Positions 31,489 through 39,588 of a stretch of DNA of 64,000 nt are shown one piece after another. This stretch comes from Variovorax sp. OK212 (GTDB lineage: Bacteria > Pseudomonadota > Gammaproteobacteria > Burkholderiales > Burkholderiaceae_C). Each line of letters opens with the position of its first letter. Position 1 is the stretch's first letter. The translations under genes were made by a program, and so were the position numbers. The stretch is from the NCBI RefSeq assembly GCF_900112425.1, contig NZ_FOLP01000032.1, forward strand, positions 1-64,000, written 5' to 3'. Under the pieces are notes generated by a model that saw only the letters and a program-made list of their open reading frames with translations, had not been told where the DNA came from and searched no databases.

Positions 31489-33309
31489 TCAGAAATGCGT
31501 TGCGTGGCCTTCGTGCTGGAAGCGCTGCGACTCTTCGTACGGGAACACGTCGAGCATCTGGCCGGCCTGGATGCGTTCCTTGTGGTGCTGCCAGAAGGCG
31601 GCGTCGAGCAGGTCGGCGTGGTGCGCCATGAAAGCCTGGCGCACGTCCGCGTTGCCCAGCAGGAAAGGCTCGAAGGTCTCGGGGAACACGTCCTTCGGGC
31701 CCACCGCGTACCAGACCTCGCCGCTCATCTCTTCTTCCTCGTTGCGCGGCGTGGGGACCTTGCGGAACTTGCAGTCGGTGAGGTATTCGATCTCGTCGTA
31801 GTCGTAGAACACGACCTTGCCGCCGCGCGTCACGCCGAAGTTCTTCCACAGCATGTCGCCCGGGAAGATGTTGGCGGCCACCATGTCCTTGATGGCGTTG
31901 CCGTACTCGATCACCGCATGCTCGAGCTGGTCTTTCGCGCGCCTGGCGTGGGCCGGGCTCTCGGGGTTGGCCAGCGTGTCGAAGGCTTCCTGCAGGTAGA
32001 TGTTCAGCGGGATCATGCGCCGCTCGATGTAGACGTGCTTGAGCACGACTTCCATTTCCCCGTTGCCGTCGCGGTCGCCGATCTCCAGCTGGCTGGGCGC
32101 GAACTTGCGGATCTCGTCGATCAGCCCGGGCTCGAAGCGGTCGAGCGGAAAACCCACGTCGCTGTACTCCAGCGTATCGGCCATGCGGCCCACGCGGTCG
32201 TGCTGCTTCACGAGCATGTACTTGCCCTTGATCTGCTCGCGCGTGGTGTCCTTCTGCGGCGGATAGAAGTCCTTGATGACCTTGAACACGAACGGGAACG
32301 ACGGCAGGTCGAACACCAGCATGACCATGCCCTTGATGCCGGGCGCGATGCGAAAGCGGTCGCTCGAGTAGTTCAGGTGCGACAGAAAGTCGCGGTAGAA
32401 AAGCGTCTTGCCCTGCTTGGCCAGGCCCAGCGCGTTGTAGATCTCGGCGCGCGGCTTGCGCGGCATGAGCGAGCGCAGGAACTGCACGCAGGCCGAAGGC
32501 ACTTCCATGTCGACCATGAAGTACGCGCGCGCGAAGCTGAACAGCATCTGCAGGTCGTCCTCGCCGAACAGCGCCGCGTCGATGTAGAACTTGCCGTGGC
32601 TGTCGTGCAGGATCGGCAGCGAGAACGGGATCTCGGTGAAGCCGTTCATGATCTTGCCGACCACGTACGCACCCTTGTTGCGATAGAACAGCCCCGACAG
32701 CACCTGCAGCTGGAAGTTGGCGCGCAGCTTCACCTGGTGGAAGCGGTTCAGGATGACGTGCGCCACGCGCTGCGCATCGCGCTGCTTGTTGGCATAGCTG
32801 CCGGTGAGGCCGAAGTCGTCGATCATCTGCTCGACGGTGTCGGCCAGCGTCTCGGGCTCGGGGTAGTACGGCCGGTAGGTGGGCGCGCCGCGCGGCTCGA
32901 TGTACTCGGTGCTGATGGCCGGGCGCACGAAGATGAAGTCGTTCTGGAAGTACGCGCGGTGCAGGATCTTCGTGGTGACCGAGTTGAAGAAGCTCTCGGC
33001 CAGTTCGGGCTGGTGGTGGTCCACCAGCAGCCCGATGTAGTGCAGCTTGATCTGGTGCCACACGTCCATCGGTTGCTCGCCGGCCTTGAACTCCTTCTCG
33101 AGCCGGGCCACGGCTTCGCTCACGCGCAGGTCGTAGAACTCGATGCGCTCGCGCTGCGCGCGCTGCTGGCCGTGCCAGTCGGCGGTTTCGAAACGGTGCT
33201 TGGCACGCGCCGACTCGGCGCGGAACAGGCGGTAGTGGCGGTTGAAGCCGTCCATCATCGCTTTCGCGATGTCATAGGCCAGCGGCGAGTCGAGGCGCTG
33301 CGGGAACAT
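31489..33309 (-). CDS. aceK: isocitrate dehydrogenase kinase/phosphatase
   Basis: A 606-residue AceK, slightly longer than the ~580-residue enterobacterial form. Conserved blocks include RFRIAPGIKGMVMLVFDLPSF, YVVGKIMNGFTEIPFS, VNIYLQ-like IPLNIYLQ, FPGDMLWKNFGVTR and YDYDEIEYLTDCKFR. The enzyme phosphorylates and dephosphorylates isocitrate dehydrogenase, switching carbon between TCA and the glyoxylate bypass on acetate or fatty acids. Here it is not linked to aceA or aceB. It suits a genome rich in acyl-CoA catabolism. Confidence 0.97.
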   Translation of the reverse strand: MFPQRLDSPLAYDIAKAMMDGFNRHYRLFRAESARAKHRFETADWHGQQRAQRERIEFYDLRVSEAVARLEKEFKAGEQPMDVWHQIKLHYIGLLVDHHQPELAESFFNSVTTKILHRAYFQNDFIFVRPAISTEYIEPRGAPTYRPYYPEPETLADTVEQMIDDFGLTGSYANKQRDAQRVAHVILNRFHQVKLRANFQLQVLSGLFYRNKGAYVVGKIMNGFTEIPFSLPILHDSHGKFYIDAALFGEDDLQMLFSFARAYFMVDMEVPSACVQFLRSLMPRKPRAEIYNALGLAKQGKTLFYRDFLSHLNYSSDRFRIAPGIKGMVMLVFDLPSFPFVFKVIKDFYPPQKDTTREQIKGKYMLVKQHDRVGRMADTLEYSDVGFPLDRFEPGLIDEIRKFAPSQLEIGDRDGNGEMEVVLKHVYIERRMIPLNIYLQEAFDTLANPESPAHARRAKDQLEHAVIEYGNAIKDMVAANIFPGDMLWKNFGVTRGGKVVFYDYDEIEYLTDCKFRKVPTPRNEEEEMSGEVWYAVGPKDVFPETFEPFLLGNADVRQAFMAHHADLLDAAFWQHHKERIQAGQMLDVFPYEESQRFQHEGHATHF

Positions 33310-33367
33310 GAATGGACGGACCGGGGACCGGGGAACCGGAAATGGCCGTGGCGCTGCCCGGGCGGCC

Positions 33368-34159
33368 TCAGGCCGCGGCGGGATCCACAGAACCGGCAGA
33401 ACCGGTGTCGGCCTCGGGCTGCGGCGACATGGCCTGCGCTTCCTGCACCGACTGGTTCACCTGCGCGCCCTGCACGGTCAGCGCCTGGATCACTTCGCCG
33501 GGCCTGCTCCACTTGTAGCGGATGCGCTGCACGGCGGCCTTGTAGACGGCATCGAGCGGCTTGGCGCCGTCGACGCTCAGGCCCAGGTCCTGCAGCAGGC
33601 CGTCGTGCACGCCGAAGGTCCAGCCGTGGATCTTGACCTTCTGGCCGCGCGCCCAGGCGTCGACCATGACCGTGCTCACGGCCACGTTGACCACCTGCTC
33701 GGCCACGTTGAGTTCGCACAGCGCGTCGACGCGGGCTTCCTCGGGCAGGCTTTCGAGCATGACGTGGTGGCGGTCGCGCACGTCCTGGATGTGGCGGATC
33801 CAGTTGTCGGCCAGGCCGATGCGCTTGCCGCTGAGCGCGGCCTTGACGCCGGCGCAGCCGTAGTGGCCCACGACCATGATGTGCTCGACCTTCAGGTGCT
33901 CCACCGCGAACTGGATCGCCGAGAGCGCGTTGAGGTCGGAGTGCACCACGATGTTGGCCACGTTGCGGTGCACGAACACTTCACCGGGCTCGAGGCCGGT
34001 GATCTGGTTGGCGGGCACGCGGCTGTCGGAACAGCCGATCCACATGTAACGCGGGGTTTGCTGCTTGACCAGGCTGGTGAAGAAACCAGGCCGGTCTCGC
34101 TCCATCTGTGCGGACCAGGCACGGTTATGGGCAAAGAGGTCTTCGAGGTTGTCGGACAT
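33368..34159 (-). CDS. can: beta-class carbonic anhydrase
   Basis: A 263-residue beta-carbonic anhydrase that interconverts CO2 and bicarbonate. Zinc ligands are Cys43 and Asp45 (GCSDSR), His99 and Cys102 (GHYGCAG). The catalytic core ends near 220. The remaining ~40 residues are a low-complexity Gln/Ala/Pro-rich tail not found in most relatives. It could supply bicarbonate for MccA and other carboxylases. It lies between merR and aceK on the same strand. Confidence 0.95.
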   Translation of the reverse strand: MSDNLEDLFAHNRAWSAQMERDRPGFFTSLVKQQTPRYMWIGCSDSRVPANQITGLEPGEVFVHRNVANIVVHSDLNALSAIQFAVEHLKVEHIMVVGHYGCAGVKAALSGKRIGLADNWIRHIQDVRDRHHVMLESLPEEARVDALCELNVAEQVVNVAVSTVMVDAWARGQKVKIHGWTFGVHDGLLQDLGLSVDGAKPLDAVYKAAVQRIRYKWSRPGEVIQALTVQGAQVNQSVQEAQAMSPQPEADTGSAGSVDPAAA

Positions 34160-34188
34160 AGTCGTCTATTGTCGATGAGGAGTGTTTT

Positions 34189-34608
34189 TCAGGCCTTGGC
34201 TTCGGCGGCTTTCGAACCCTTGGCCGCCTTTTGTGCCTTGGCCAGCGTGGACCGTCCCTTTTTTTCGTGCTCGCGCACTTCCGCGAGATTCGCCTGCAGC
34301 TCGGTCAGCTGCGCCTCGAGCTGGGCCCTGTGGGCGCCCAGCACACCGAGGAATTTCTCCAGCTGCGGCACCGTGTCGCGCGGGCTGTCGTACATGTCCA
34401 GGATGTCCTTGGCCTCCGTCAGGCTCAGGCCCAGGCGCTTGGCGCGCAGGGTGAGCGTGAGCCGCGCCCGGTCGCGCGCGCTGTACACGCGCTGCAGGCC
34501 GGCGCGCTCGGGCGTGAGCAGGCCCATGTCCTCGTAGAAGCGGATGGCCCGCGTCGTGAGGTCGAATTCCTTCGCGAGCTGGCTGATGGTGAAGGTTTGC
34601 GCAGGCAT
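34189..34608 (-). CDS. MerR-family regulator (LiuR-like)
   Basis: A 139-residue MerR regulator: an N-terminal winged HTH (TFTISQLAKEFDLTTRAIRFYEDMGLLTPER) and a long coiled coil (about 80-125), without the metal-binding cysteines of metal-sensing members. The C-terminal tail is Lys/Ala-rich. Known relatives (LiuR) control branched-chain amino acid and fatty acid use in proteobacteria. It is divergent from an MBL-fold hydrolase across a perfect 20-base palindrome that is the likely operator. Whether it also controls the leucine operon at 7-18 kb is open. Confidence 0.9.
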   Translation of the reverse strand: MPAQTFTISQLAKEFDLTTRAIRFYEDMGLLTPERAGLQRVYSARDRARLTLTLRAKRLGLSLTEAKDILDMYDSPRDTVPQLEKFLGVLGAHRAQLEAQLTELQANLAEVREHEKKGRSTLAKAQKAAKGSKAAEAKA

Positions 34609-34701
34609 GGCGGAAGTGGTGGCGAAGGAGGCGTCAAACGGAAGGTTACGAGGGCGACAGCAGGTTTGCCCGGCGATCCCTACAATGGTGCCCTTGACTC
34701 A

Positions 34702-34721
34702 TGACGTTTACGTAAACGTCA
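34702..34721. promoter_or_regulatory. perfect 20-base palindrome, candidate MerR/LiuR operator
   Basis: TGACGTTTACGTAAACGTCA is a perfect inverted repeat in the 120-base spacer between the divergent merR and MBL genes. It ends 7 bases before the MBL start codon. A TTGACT hexamer at 34694-34699 lies just upstream. It resembles what I recall of LiuR-type sites, which have paired ACGT cores. Confidence 0.75.
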
Positions 34722-34728
34722 ATCTTAC

Positions 34729-35799
34729 ATGAACCTCCTCGAACGCGAACTCCACTACCCCCTGGGCGACACCCTGCCCCAGCCCGGCGAAGCCATGGAA
34801 GTGGCGCCCGGCGTGCGCTGGATCCGCATGCGGCTGCCCTTCGCACTCGACCACATCAACCTCTGGCTGCTGCGCGACACGATCGACGGCGTGGCCGGCT
34901 GGACGGTGGTCGACTGCTGCATCGCCCACGACGAGGCGCGCGCGCAGTGGGAACAGATCTTCGAGACGCAGCTGCAGGGCCTGCCGATCCTGCGCGTCAT
35001 CGTGACCCACATGCACCCCGACCACATCGGCCTGGCGCACTGGCTGTGCGAGCGCTGGAACGCGCCGATGTGGATCAGCTCGACCGACTACCACGTGGCC
35101 CGCGTGCTCAGCACCGCCGGCGACACGCTGGCCGGCGGCGAGCAGGCGGCGCGCTTCTTCAGCTCGCACGGCCTGAGCGACCCCGACGCGGTCGCCAAGA
35201 TCCGCGCGCGCACCAACTACTACGCGAACATGGTGCCGGCGGTGCCCGACAGCTTCGTGCGCATGCTCGACGGCGACACCGTCACCATCGACGGCCACGC
35301 CTGGCGCTGCATCAGCGGCTACGGCCATGCGCCCGAGCACATCGCGCTGTACTGCGACGAGCTCAAGCTGCTGCTGGGCGGCGACATGATGCTGCCGCGC
35401 ATTTCCACCAACGTGAGCGTGTACGCAGGCGAGCCCGAGGCGAACTCGCTGCGCCTGTTCCTGGACAGCATCGACAAGTTCAAGGCGCTGCCGGCCGACA
35501 CGCTGGGCCTGCCCTCGCACGGCAAGCCGTTCACCGGCATCCATCGCCGCGTCGACCAGCTGCAGGAGCACCACCGCGACCGCCTGGCCGAACTGCTCGA
35601 GGCCTGCACCGCGCGCCCGCTGACCGCGGCCGAAGGCCTGCCGATCCTGTTCAAGCGCGAGCTCGACCTGCACCAGATGACCTTCGCCATGGGCGAGACC
35701 GTGGCCCACCTGCACCTGCTGTGGTTCGCTGGCCAGGTGAAGCGCGAGCTGGGCAAGGACGGCATGTACCGCTTCGGCGCCAAGTCGGGCGCCGCCTGA
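34729..35799 (+). CDS. MBL-fold metallohydrolase
   Basis: A 356-residue metallo-beta-lactamase-fold protein. The metal motif is THMHPDHIG (His94, His96, Asp98, His99), with further ligands expected in YGHAPEH and LPSHGKPF. The C-terminal ~100 residues form a helical extension typical of this thioesterase/glyoxalase-like subgroup. No clear Shine-Dalgarno precedes the ATG, and the palindrome lies immediately upstream, so initiation may be leaderless or start at the ATG 66 bases on. The likely regulator is the divergent MerR. It may hydrolyse an acyl thioester. Confidence 0.9.
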   Translation: MNLLERELHYPLGDTLPQPGEAMEVAPGVRWIRMRLPFALDHINLWLLRDTIDGVAGWTVVDCCIAHDEARAQWEQIFETQLQGLPILRVIVTHMHPDHIGLAHWLCERWNAPMWISSTDYHVARVLSTAGDTLAGGEQAARFFSSHGLSDPDAVAKIRARTNYYANMVPAVPDSFVRMLDGDTVTIDGHAWRCISGYGHAPEHIALYCDELKLLLGGDMMLPRISTNVSVYAGEPEANSLRLFLDSIDKFKALPADTLGLPSHGKPFTGIHRRVDQLQEHHRDRLAELLEACTARPLTAAEGLPILFKRELDLHQMTFAMGETVAHLHLLWFAGQVKRELGKDGMYRFGAKSGAA

Positions 35800-35828
35800 G
35801 GACATCGCCGGCAATTTAGACTCGCCGG

Positions 35829-37151
35829 ATGGACGACGACACGCTGGCTGAGCTGCGCGCGGGCCGGCTGGCTGGCGCAAAACGAATCGATCTCTCGTGC
35901 GGACTCACCGAGTTCCCGCGCGAGGTGTTCGACCTTGCCGATTCGCTCGAGACGCTGAACCTGTCGGGCAACGCGCTCGACACCCTGCCCGACGACCTGC
36001 ACCGGCTGCGCCGGCTGCGCGTGCTGTTCTGCTCCGACAACCGCTTCACCACGCTGCCCGAAGCCATCGGCCAATGCGATGGCCTGGACATCGTCGGCTT
36101 CAAGGCCAACCAGATCCACACCGTGCCGGCTGCCGCGCTGCCGCCGTCGCTGCGCTGGCTGATCCTCACGGACAACCGGATCGAGGAGCTGCCCGACACG
36201 CTCGGCCACTGCACGCGCATGCAGAAGCTGATGCTCGCGGGCAACCGCCTGCGCGCGCTGCCGCCGTCGATGGCCGCGTTCGACCGGCTCGAGCTGCTGC
36301 GCATCTCGGCCAACCGTTTCGAGACGCTGCCAGGGTGGCTGCTCTCGCTGCCGCGCCTCTCGTGGCTCGCCTGCGCGGGCAACCCCTTCGACACCCAGGC
36401 CGAAGACGCGGCGATCGCCGCGCGGTCGGTGCCGCACATCGACTGGCATGAACTCACGCTCGGCAGGAAGCTCGGCGAAGGCGCATCGGGCGTGATCCAC
36501 CAGGCATCGCTCGGCACACCAGGGCAGCAGCAACAACAGGTGGCGGTCAAGCTGTTCAAGGGCGCCGTCACCAGCGACGGCTGGCCGCACAGCGAAATGG
36601 CGGCGTGCATCGAGGCCGGCGAACACCCGACGCTGATCGCCGCGCAGAGCCGCATCGACGGCCATCCCGAGGGCACCGAAGGCCTCGTGATGGCGCTGGT
36701 CGATCCGTCGTTCGTCACCCTCGCCGGGCCGCCGAGCCTGGCATCGTGCACGCGCGACGTCTATGCGGGCGACGCGCGCTGGCCGGCCCGCGTGGCGCTG
36801 CGCATCGCGCGCGACATCGCCTCGGCCATGCAGCACCTGCATGCGCGGGGCCTCCTGCACGGCGACCTGTATGCCCACAACATCCTGTGGCAGGCCGAGG
36901 GCGGCGGACGGCTCGGCGACTTCGGCGCGGCCTGGATGACCGGCGCGCTCGGCGCGGCACAGGCGCGCGCGTTCCAGTCGCTGGAAATGCGCGCCTTCGG
37001 CTGCCTGCTCGAAGAGTTGCTCGAACGCTGCACCGACACGCCGCCGCCCGCCGTGGCCGCGCTGAAAGACCGCTGCCTGCAGCCCGACGCGGCCGCGCGC
37101 CCTTCGTTCGCCGACGCCCTGGCGCTGCTGCAGCAAGCGCTTTCGCCATGA
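35829..37151 (+). CDS. leucine-rich-repeat protein kinase
   Basis: A 440-residue cytoplasmic fusion. About seven LRRs span 18-186 (LETLNLSGNALDTLP, LRWLILTDNRIEELP and similar). A protein kinase domain spans about 208-438: glycine loop GEGASG (216-221), Lys241 in VAVKLF, catalytic loop LHGDLYAHN (Asp346, Asn351) and DFG (364-366). The HRD Arg is replaced by Gly, as in some atypical kinases. No membrane segment or signal peptide is seen. The start lies 29 bases after the MBL gene, and the stop overlaps the next gene by ATGA. The target is unknown. Confidence 0.88.
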   Translation: MDDDTLAELRAGRLAGAKRIDLSCGLTEFPREVFDLADSLETLNLSGNALDTLPDDLHRLRRLRVLFCSDNRFTTLPEAIGQCDGLDIVGFKANQIHTVPAAALPPSLRWLILTDNRIEELPDTLGHCTRMQKLMLAGNRLRALPPSMAAFDRLELLRISANRFETLPGWLLSLPRLSWLACAGNPFDTQAEDAAIAARSVPHIDWHELTLGRKLGEGASGVIHQASLGTPGQQQQQVAVKLFKGAVTSDGWPHSEMAACIEAGEHPTLIAAQSRIDGHPEGTEGLVMALVDPSFVTLAGPPSLASCTRDVYAGDARWPARVALRIARDIASAMQHLHARGLLHGDLYAHNILWQAEGGGRLGDFGAAWMTGALGAAQARAFQSLEMRAFGCLLEELLERCTDTPPPAVAALKDRCLQPDAAARPSFADALALLQQALSP

Positions 37152-38068
37152 CGCGGCGCCGGCCACCGCAGTTGCCATTGCCCACGCGCGATGGCGTCGG
37201 CCCCAGCTGCACCGGTTTGCCCTACGGCCCGTGGCCGACCATTGCCGAATTCCTGATCGAGCGCTTTCCCGCCATCACGCCCGAGGCCTGGATCGCGCGC
37301 ATCGAGGCCAACGACGTCATGGACGAGCACGGCGTGCCCGTGACCCTCACGCGCCCCTACCAGTCGCCGCTGCGCGTGTACTACTACCGCACGCTGGACG
37401 ACGAGGTGCCCATTCCGTTCGAGGAGCAGGTGGTGTTCCAGGACGACGAGTTCCTGGTCGTCGACAAGCCGCCCTTCGTGCCCGTCACGCCCACCGGCAA
37501 GTACCTGCAGGAGAGCCTGCTGGTGCGCCTGAAACGCAAGCTGCGGCTCGACGACCTGGTGCCGATGCACCGCATCGACCGCAGCACCTCGGGGCTGGTG
37601 CTGTTCTCGGTGCGGCACGCCACGCGCGGCGCCTACCAGTCGATGTTTCCGGAGCGCCGCATCGACAAGCACTACGAGGCGGTGGTGCCCTGGCAGGAAG
37701 GCGTGTCGTCGGTGCCCGAGATCTACCGCAGCCGCCTGGTCGACGACGACCACTTCATGCGCGTGCGCGAGGAGCCCGGCGAGCCCAATTCCGAGACCCG
37801 CATCGCCGTGCAGGAAGTGCGCGACGGCCATGCCCTGCTGAGGCTGTCGCCCGTCACCGGCCGCAAGCACCAGCTGCGCGTGCACTGCCAGGCGCTGGGC
37901 ATGCCGATCGTGAACGACCCGATCTACCCCGTGCTGCTGCCCGAGGGCGCGGACGACTTCAGCAAGCCCCTGCAGCTGCTGGCGCGTTCGCTGTCGTTCA
38001 TCGATCCGCTCACCGGTGAGCTGCGCAGCTTCACGAGCCCCCGGAGCCTGTCGCTGACACCGAGGTGA
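37148..38068 (+). CDS. RNA pseudouridine synthase (RluA-like)
   Basis: A 306-residue pseudouridine synthase with the catalytic motif MHRIDRSTSGLVLFS (Asp of HRID), LVVDKPPFVPV upstream and TGRKHQLRVHCQALG downstream. A short N-terminal extension (~90 residues) precedes the core. It isomerises uridine in rRNA or tRNA. Its ATG overlaps the stop of the LRR-kinase gene, so the two are translationally coupled. Which RNA position it modifies cannot be told. Confidence 0.93.
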   Translation: MTRRRPPQLPLPTRDGVGPSCTGLPYGPWPTIAEFLIERFPAITPEAWIARIEANDVMDEHGVPVTLTRPYQSPLRVYYYRTLDDEVPIPFEEQVVFQDDEFLVVDKPPFVPVTPTGKYLQESLLVRLKRKLRLDDLVPMHRIDRSTSGLVLFSVRHATRGAYQSMFPERRIDKHYEAVVPWQEGVSSVPEIYRSRLVDDDHFMRVREEPGEPNSETRIAVQEVRDGHALLRLSPVTGRKHQLRVHCQALGMPIVNDPIYPVLLPEGADDFSKPLQLLARSLSFIDPLTGELRSFTSPRSLSLTPR

Positions 38069-38137
38069 CGCGCGCGCGGCGTGGCGCGCACTAAGCTCGT
38101 TTCCTGAAAATTCTTTCATTCAGGAGACACCTGCACC

Positions 38138-38908
38138 ATGGACACCACCCAACTCTTCTCGCTGAAGGGCCGCACCGCGCTGATCACCGGCGGCTCGCGC
38201 GGCATCGGCCGCATGATCGCCGAGGGCTACCTGGCCCAGGGCGCGCGCGTGTACATCTCGGCACGCAAGGCCGCGGCCTGCGACCAGACGGCGAAGGAGC
38301 TGTCGGCGTTCGGGCATTGCGTTTCGCTGCCGGCGGATGTGTCGACGGTGGAAGGGGCGCAGGCGCTGGTCGATGCCTATGCGAAGCATGAAGGCTCGCT
38401 CGACATCCTGGTGAACAACGCCGGTGCGGCCTGGGGAGCGCCGTACGAAGAGTTTCCGGAGAGCGGGTGGGACAAGGTGGTCGACCTGAACCTGAAGACG
38501 CCCTTCTTTCTGACGAAGGCGTTGACGCCTCTGCTGAAGAAGGCGGCGACCGATCACCTGTCGAAGGTGATCAACATTGCGTCGATCGACGGGATCTCGG
38601 TGAATCCGCAGGAGACGTATTCGTATGCGGCGAGCAAGGCTGGGTTGATCCAGCTGACGCGTCGCATGGCGCTGCGGCTGGCGCAGGACCGCATCGTGGT
38701 GAGCGCCATTGCGCCGGGCGCGTTTGCTTCCGATATGAACAAGGATGCGCGGGACCACGGGGATGTGGTGAAGGATCGCATTCCTGCTGGAAGGATCGGG
38801 GTGCCTGAGGATATGGCGGGGGCGGCTATTTATCTGGCTTCGCGGGCGGGGGATTATGTGATGGGGTCTACGTTGGTGGTGGATGGGGGGGTTACGCACG
38901 CTCGATAG
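38138..38908 (+). CDS. short-chain dehydrogenase/reductase
   Basis: A 256-residue SDR. The cofactor loop is TGGSRGIG, NNAGAAWG follows, and the catalytic residues are Ser (NIASIDG), Tyr and Lys (YSYAASKAG). It is RhlG/FabG-like and uses NAD(P)H on a carbonyl or alcohol. It starts after CAGGAGACACCTGCACC. The codon usage from about 38540 on is noticeably less GC-rich at third positions than the rest of the window. Confidence 0.92.
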   Translation: MDTTQLFSLKGRTALITGGSRGIGRMIAEGYLAQGARVYISARKAAACDQTAKELSAFGHCVSLPADVSTVEGAQALVDAYAKHEGSLDILVNNAGAAWGAPYEEFPESGWDKVVDLNLKTPFFLTKALTPLLKKAATDHLSKVINIASIDGISVNPQETYSYAASKAGLIQLTRRMALRLAQDRIVVSAIAPGAFASDMNKDARDHGDVVKDRIPAGRIGVPEDMAGAAIYLASRAGDYVMGSTLVVDGGVTHAR

Positions 38909-38921
38909 AGGGTTGTTCTTT

Positions 38922-38940
38922 CGAGCACGCTCGCTTTTTT
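38922..38940 (+). terminator. possible terminator after the SDR gene
   Basis: CGAG / CTCG with a 4-base loop CACG, then C and six T. The stem is short, so this is a weak candidate. Confidence 0.35.
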
Positions 38941-38963
38941 GGGCACGCTCGTTGGGCGTTTGC

Positions 38964-39572
38964 TTTCCGGGGCCGGATCTCGCCCCGGCAGGCGACCTAC
39001 TTTTCTTTGCTTCGCCAAAGAAACGTAGGCAAAAGAAAGGCGACCCTGCTGTCTGCGTCCCTTCGCTTCGCTACGGGCAACCTGCGGTGCTCACGTTTCG
39101 CGGGGTCCCACCCAAACTCGCTTCGCTCAAACAAGGGTGGGCCCTGATCCGCGAAACGCTCCGCTCCTCGGCGCAGCCAGAAGGGCTTGGGGAACAGACG
39201 CGCCATCGCTGCGCTCGGCTTGGGAACAGCCGATACAGAAAGCAGAAAGACAGCCCCCTGCCCGTACCCCTGGTTCATCACTGCGGGCGCGCAGCGCCTG
39301 CAGTGCCTCGGGCCGAGCAACGCGATGGCCCGTGTGGCGTCCCATCCCCTCTGGCTGCGCCGAGGAGCGCAGCGTTTCGCGGACAAGGGCTCGCAGCTGT
39401 TTGAGCGAAGCGAGTTCTGCGAGACCCCGCGAAACGCGAGCACCGCAGGTTGCCCCGTAGCGAAGCGCAGGGGTCGCAGACAGTGGGGTCGCCTTTTCTT
39501 TGCCTACTTTCTTTTGGCGAAGCAAAAGAAAGTAGGTCCGCCGCCGGGCGGAATCCCGGCCTCGGGAAAAAA
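38964..39572. repeat. large imperfect palindrome, no gene
   Basis: The only stretch over 300 bases without a gene. The left arm (38964-39208) and right arm (39322-39572) are inverted copies with small mismatches. Shared landmarks are ACCTACTTTTCTTTGCTTCG against its near complement at ~39536, GGCAACCTGCGGTGCTC (39077) and the AACTCGCTTCGCTCAAACA segment. The middle ~113 bases are less paired. Short frames cross it on both strands but none resembles a protein. It looks like a Burkholderiales intergenic repeat. Confidence 0.85.
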
Positions 39573-39588
39573 CCAACCCAACAAAGGT

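Noticed and set aside
36449..37148. Aminoglycoside phosphotransferase as the identity of the kinase part
   Set aside because: The HGD loop is APH-like, but the GEGASG loop, VAVK lysine and DFG fit a protein-kinase fold, and the LRR part supports signalling.
38964..39572. CRISPR array or insertion sequence in the large repeat
   Set aside because: There are no regularly spaced direct repeats with spacers and no transposase frame; the structure is one inverted pair.
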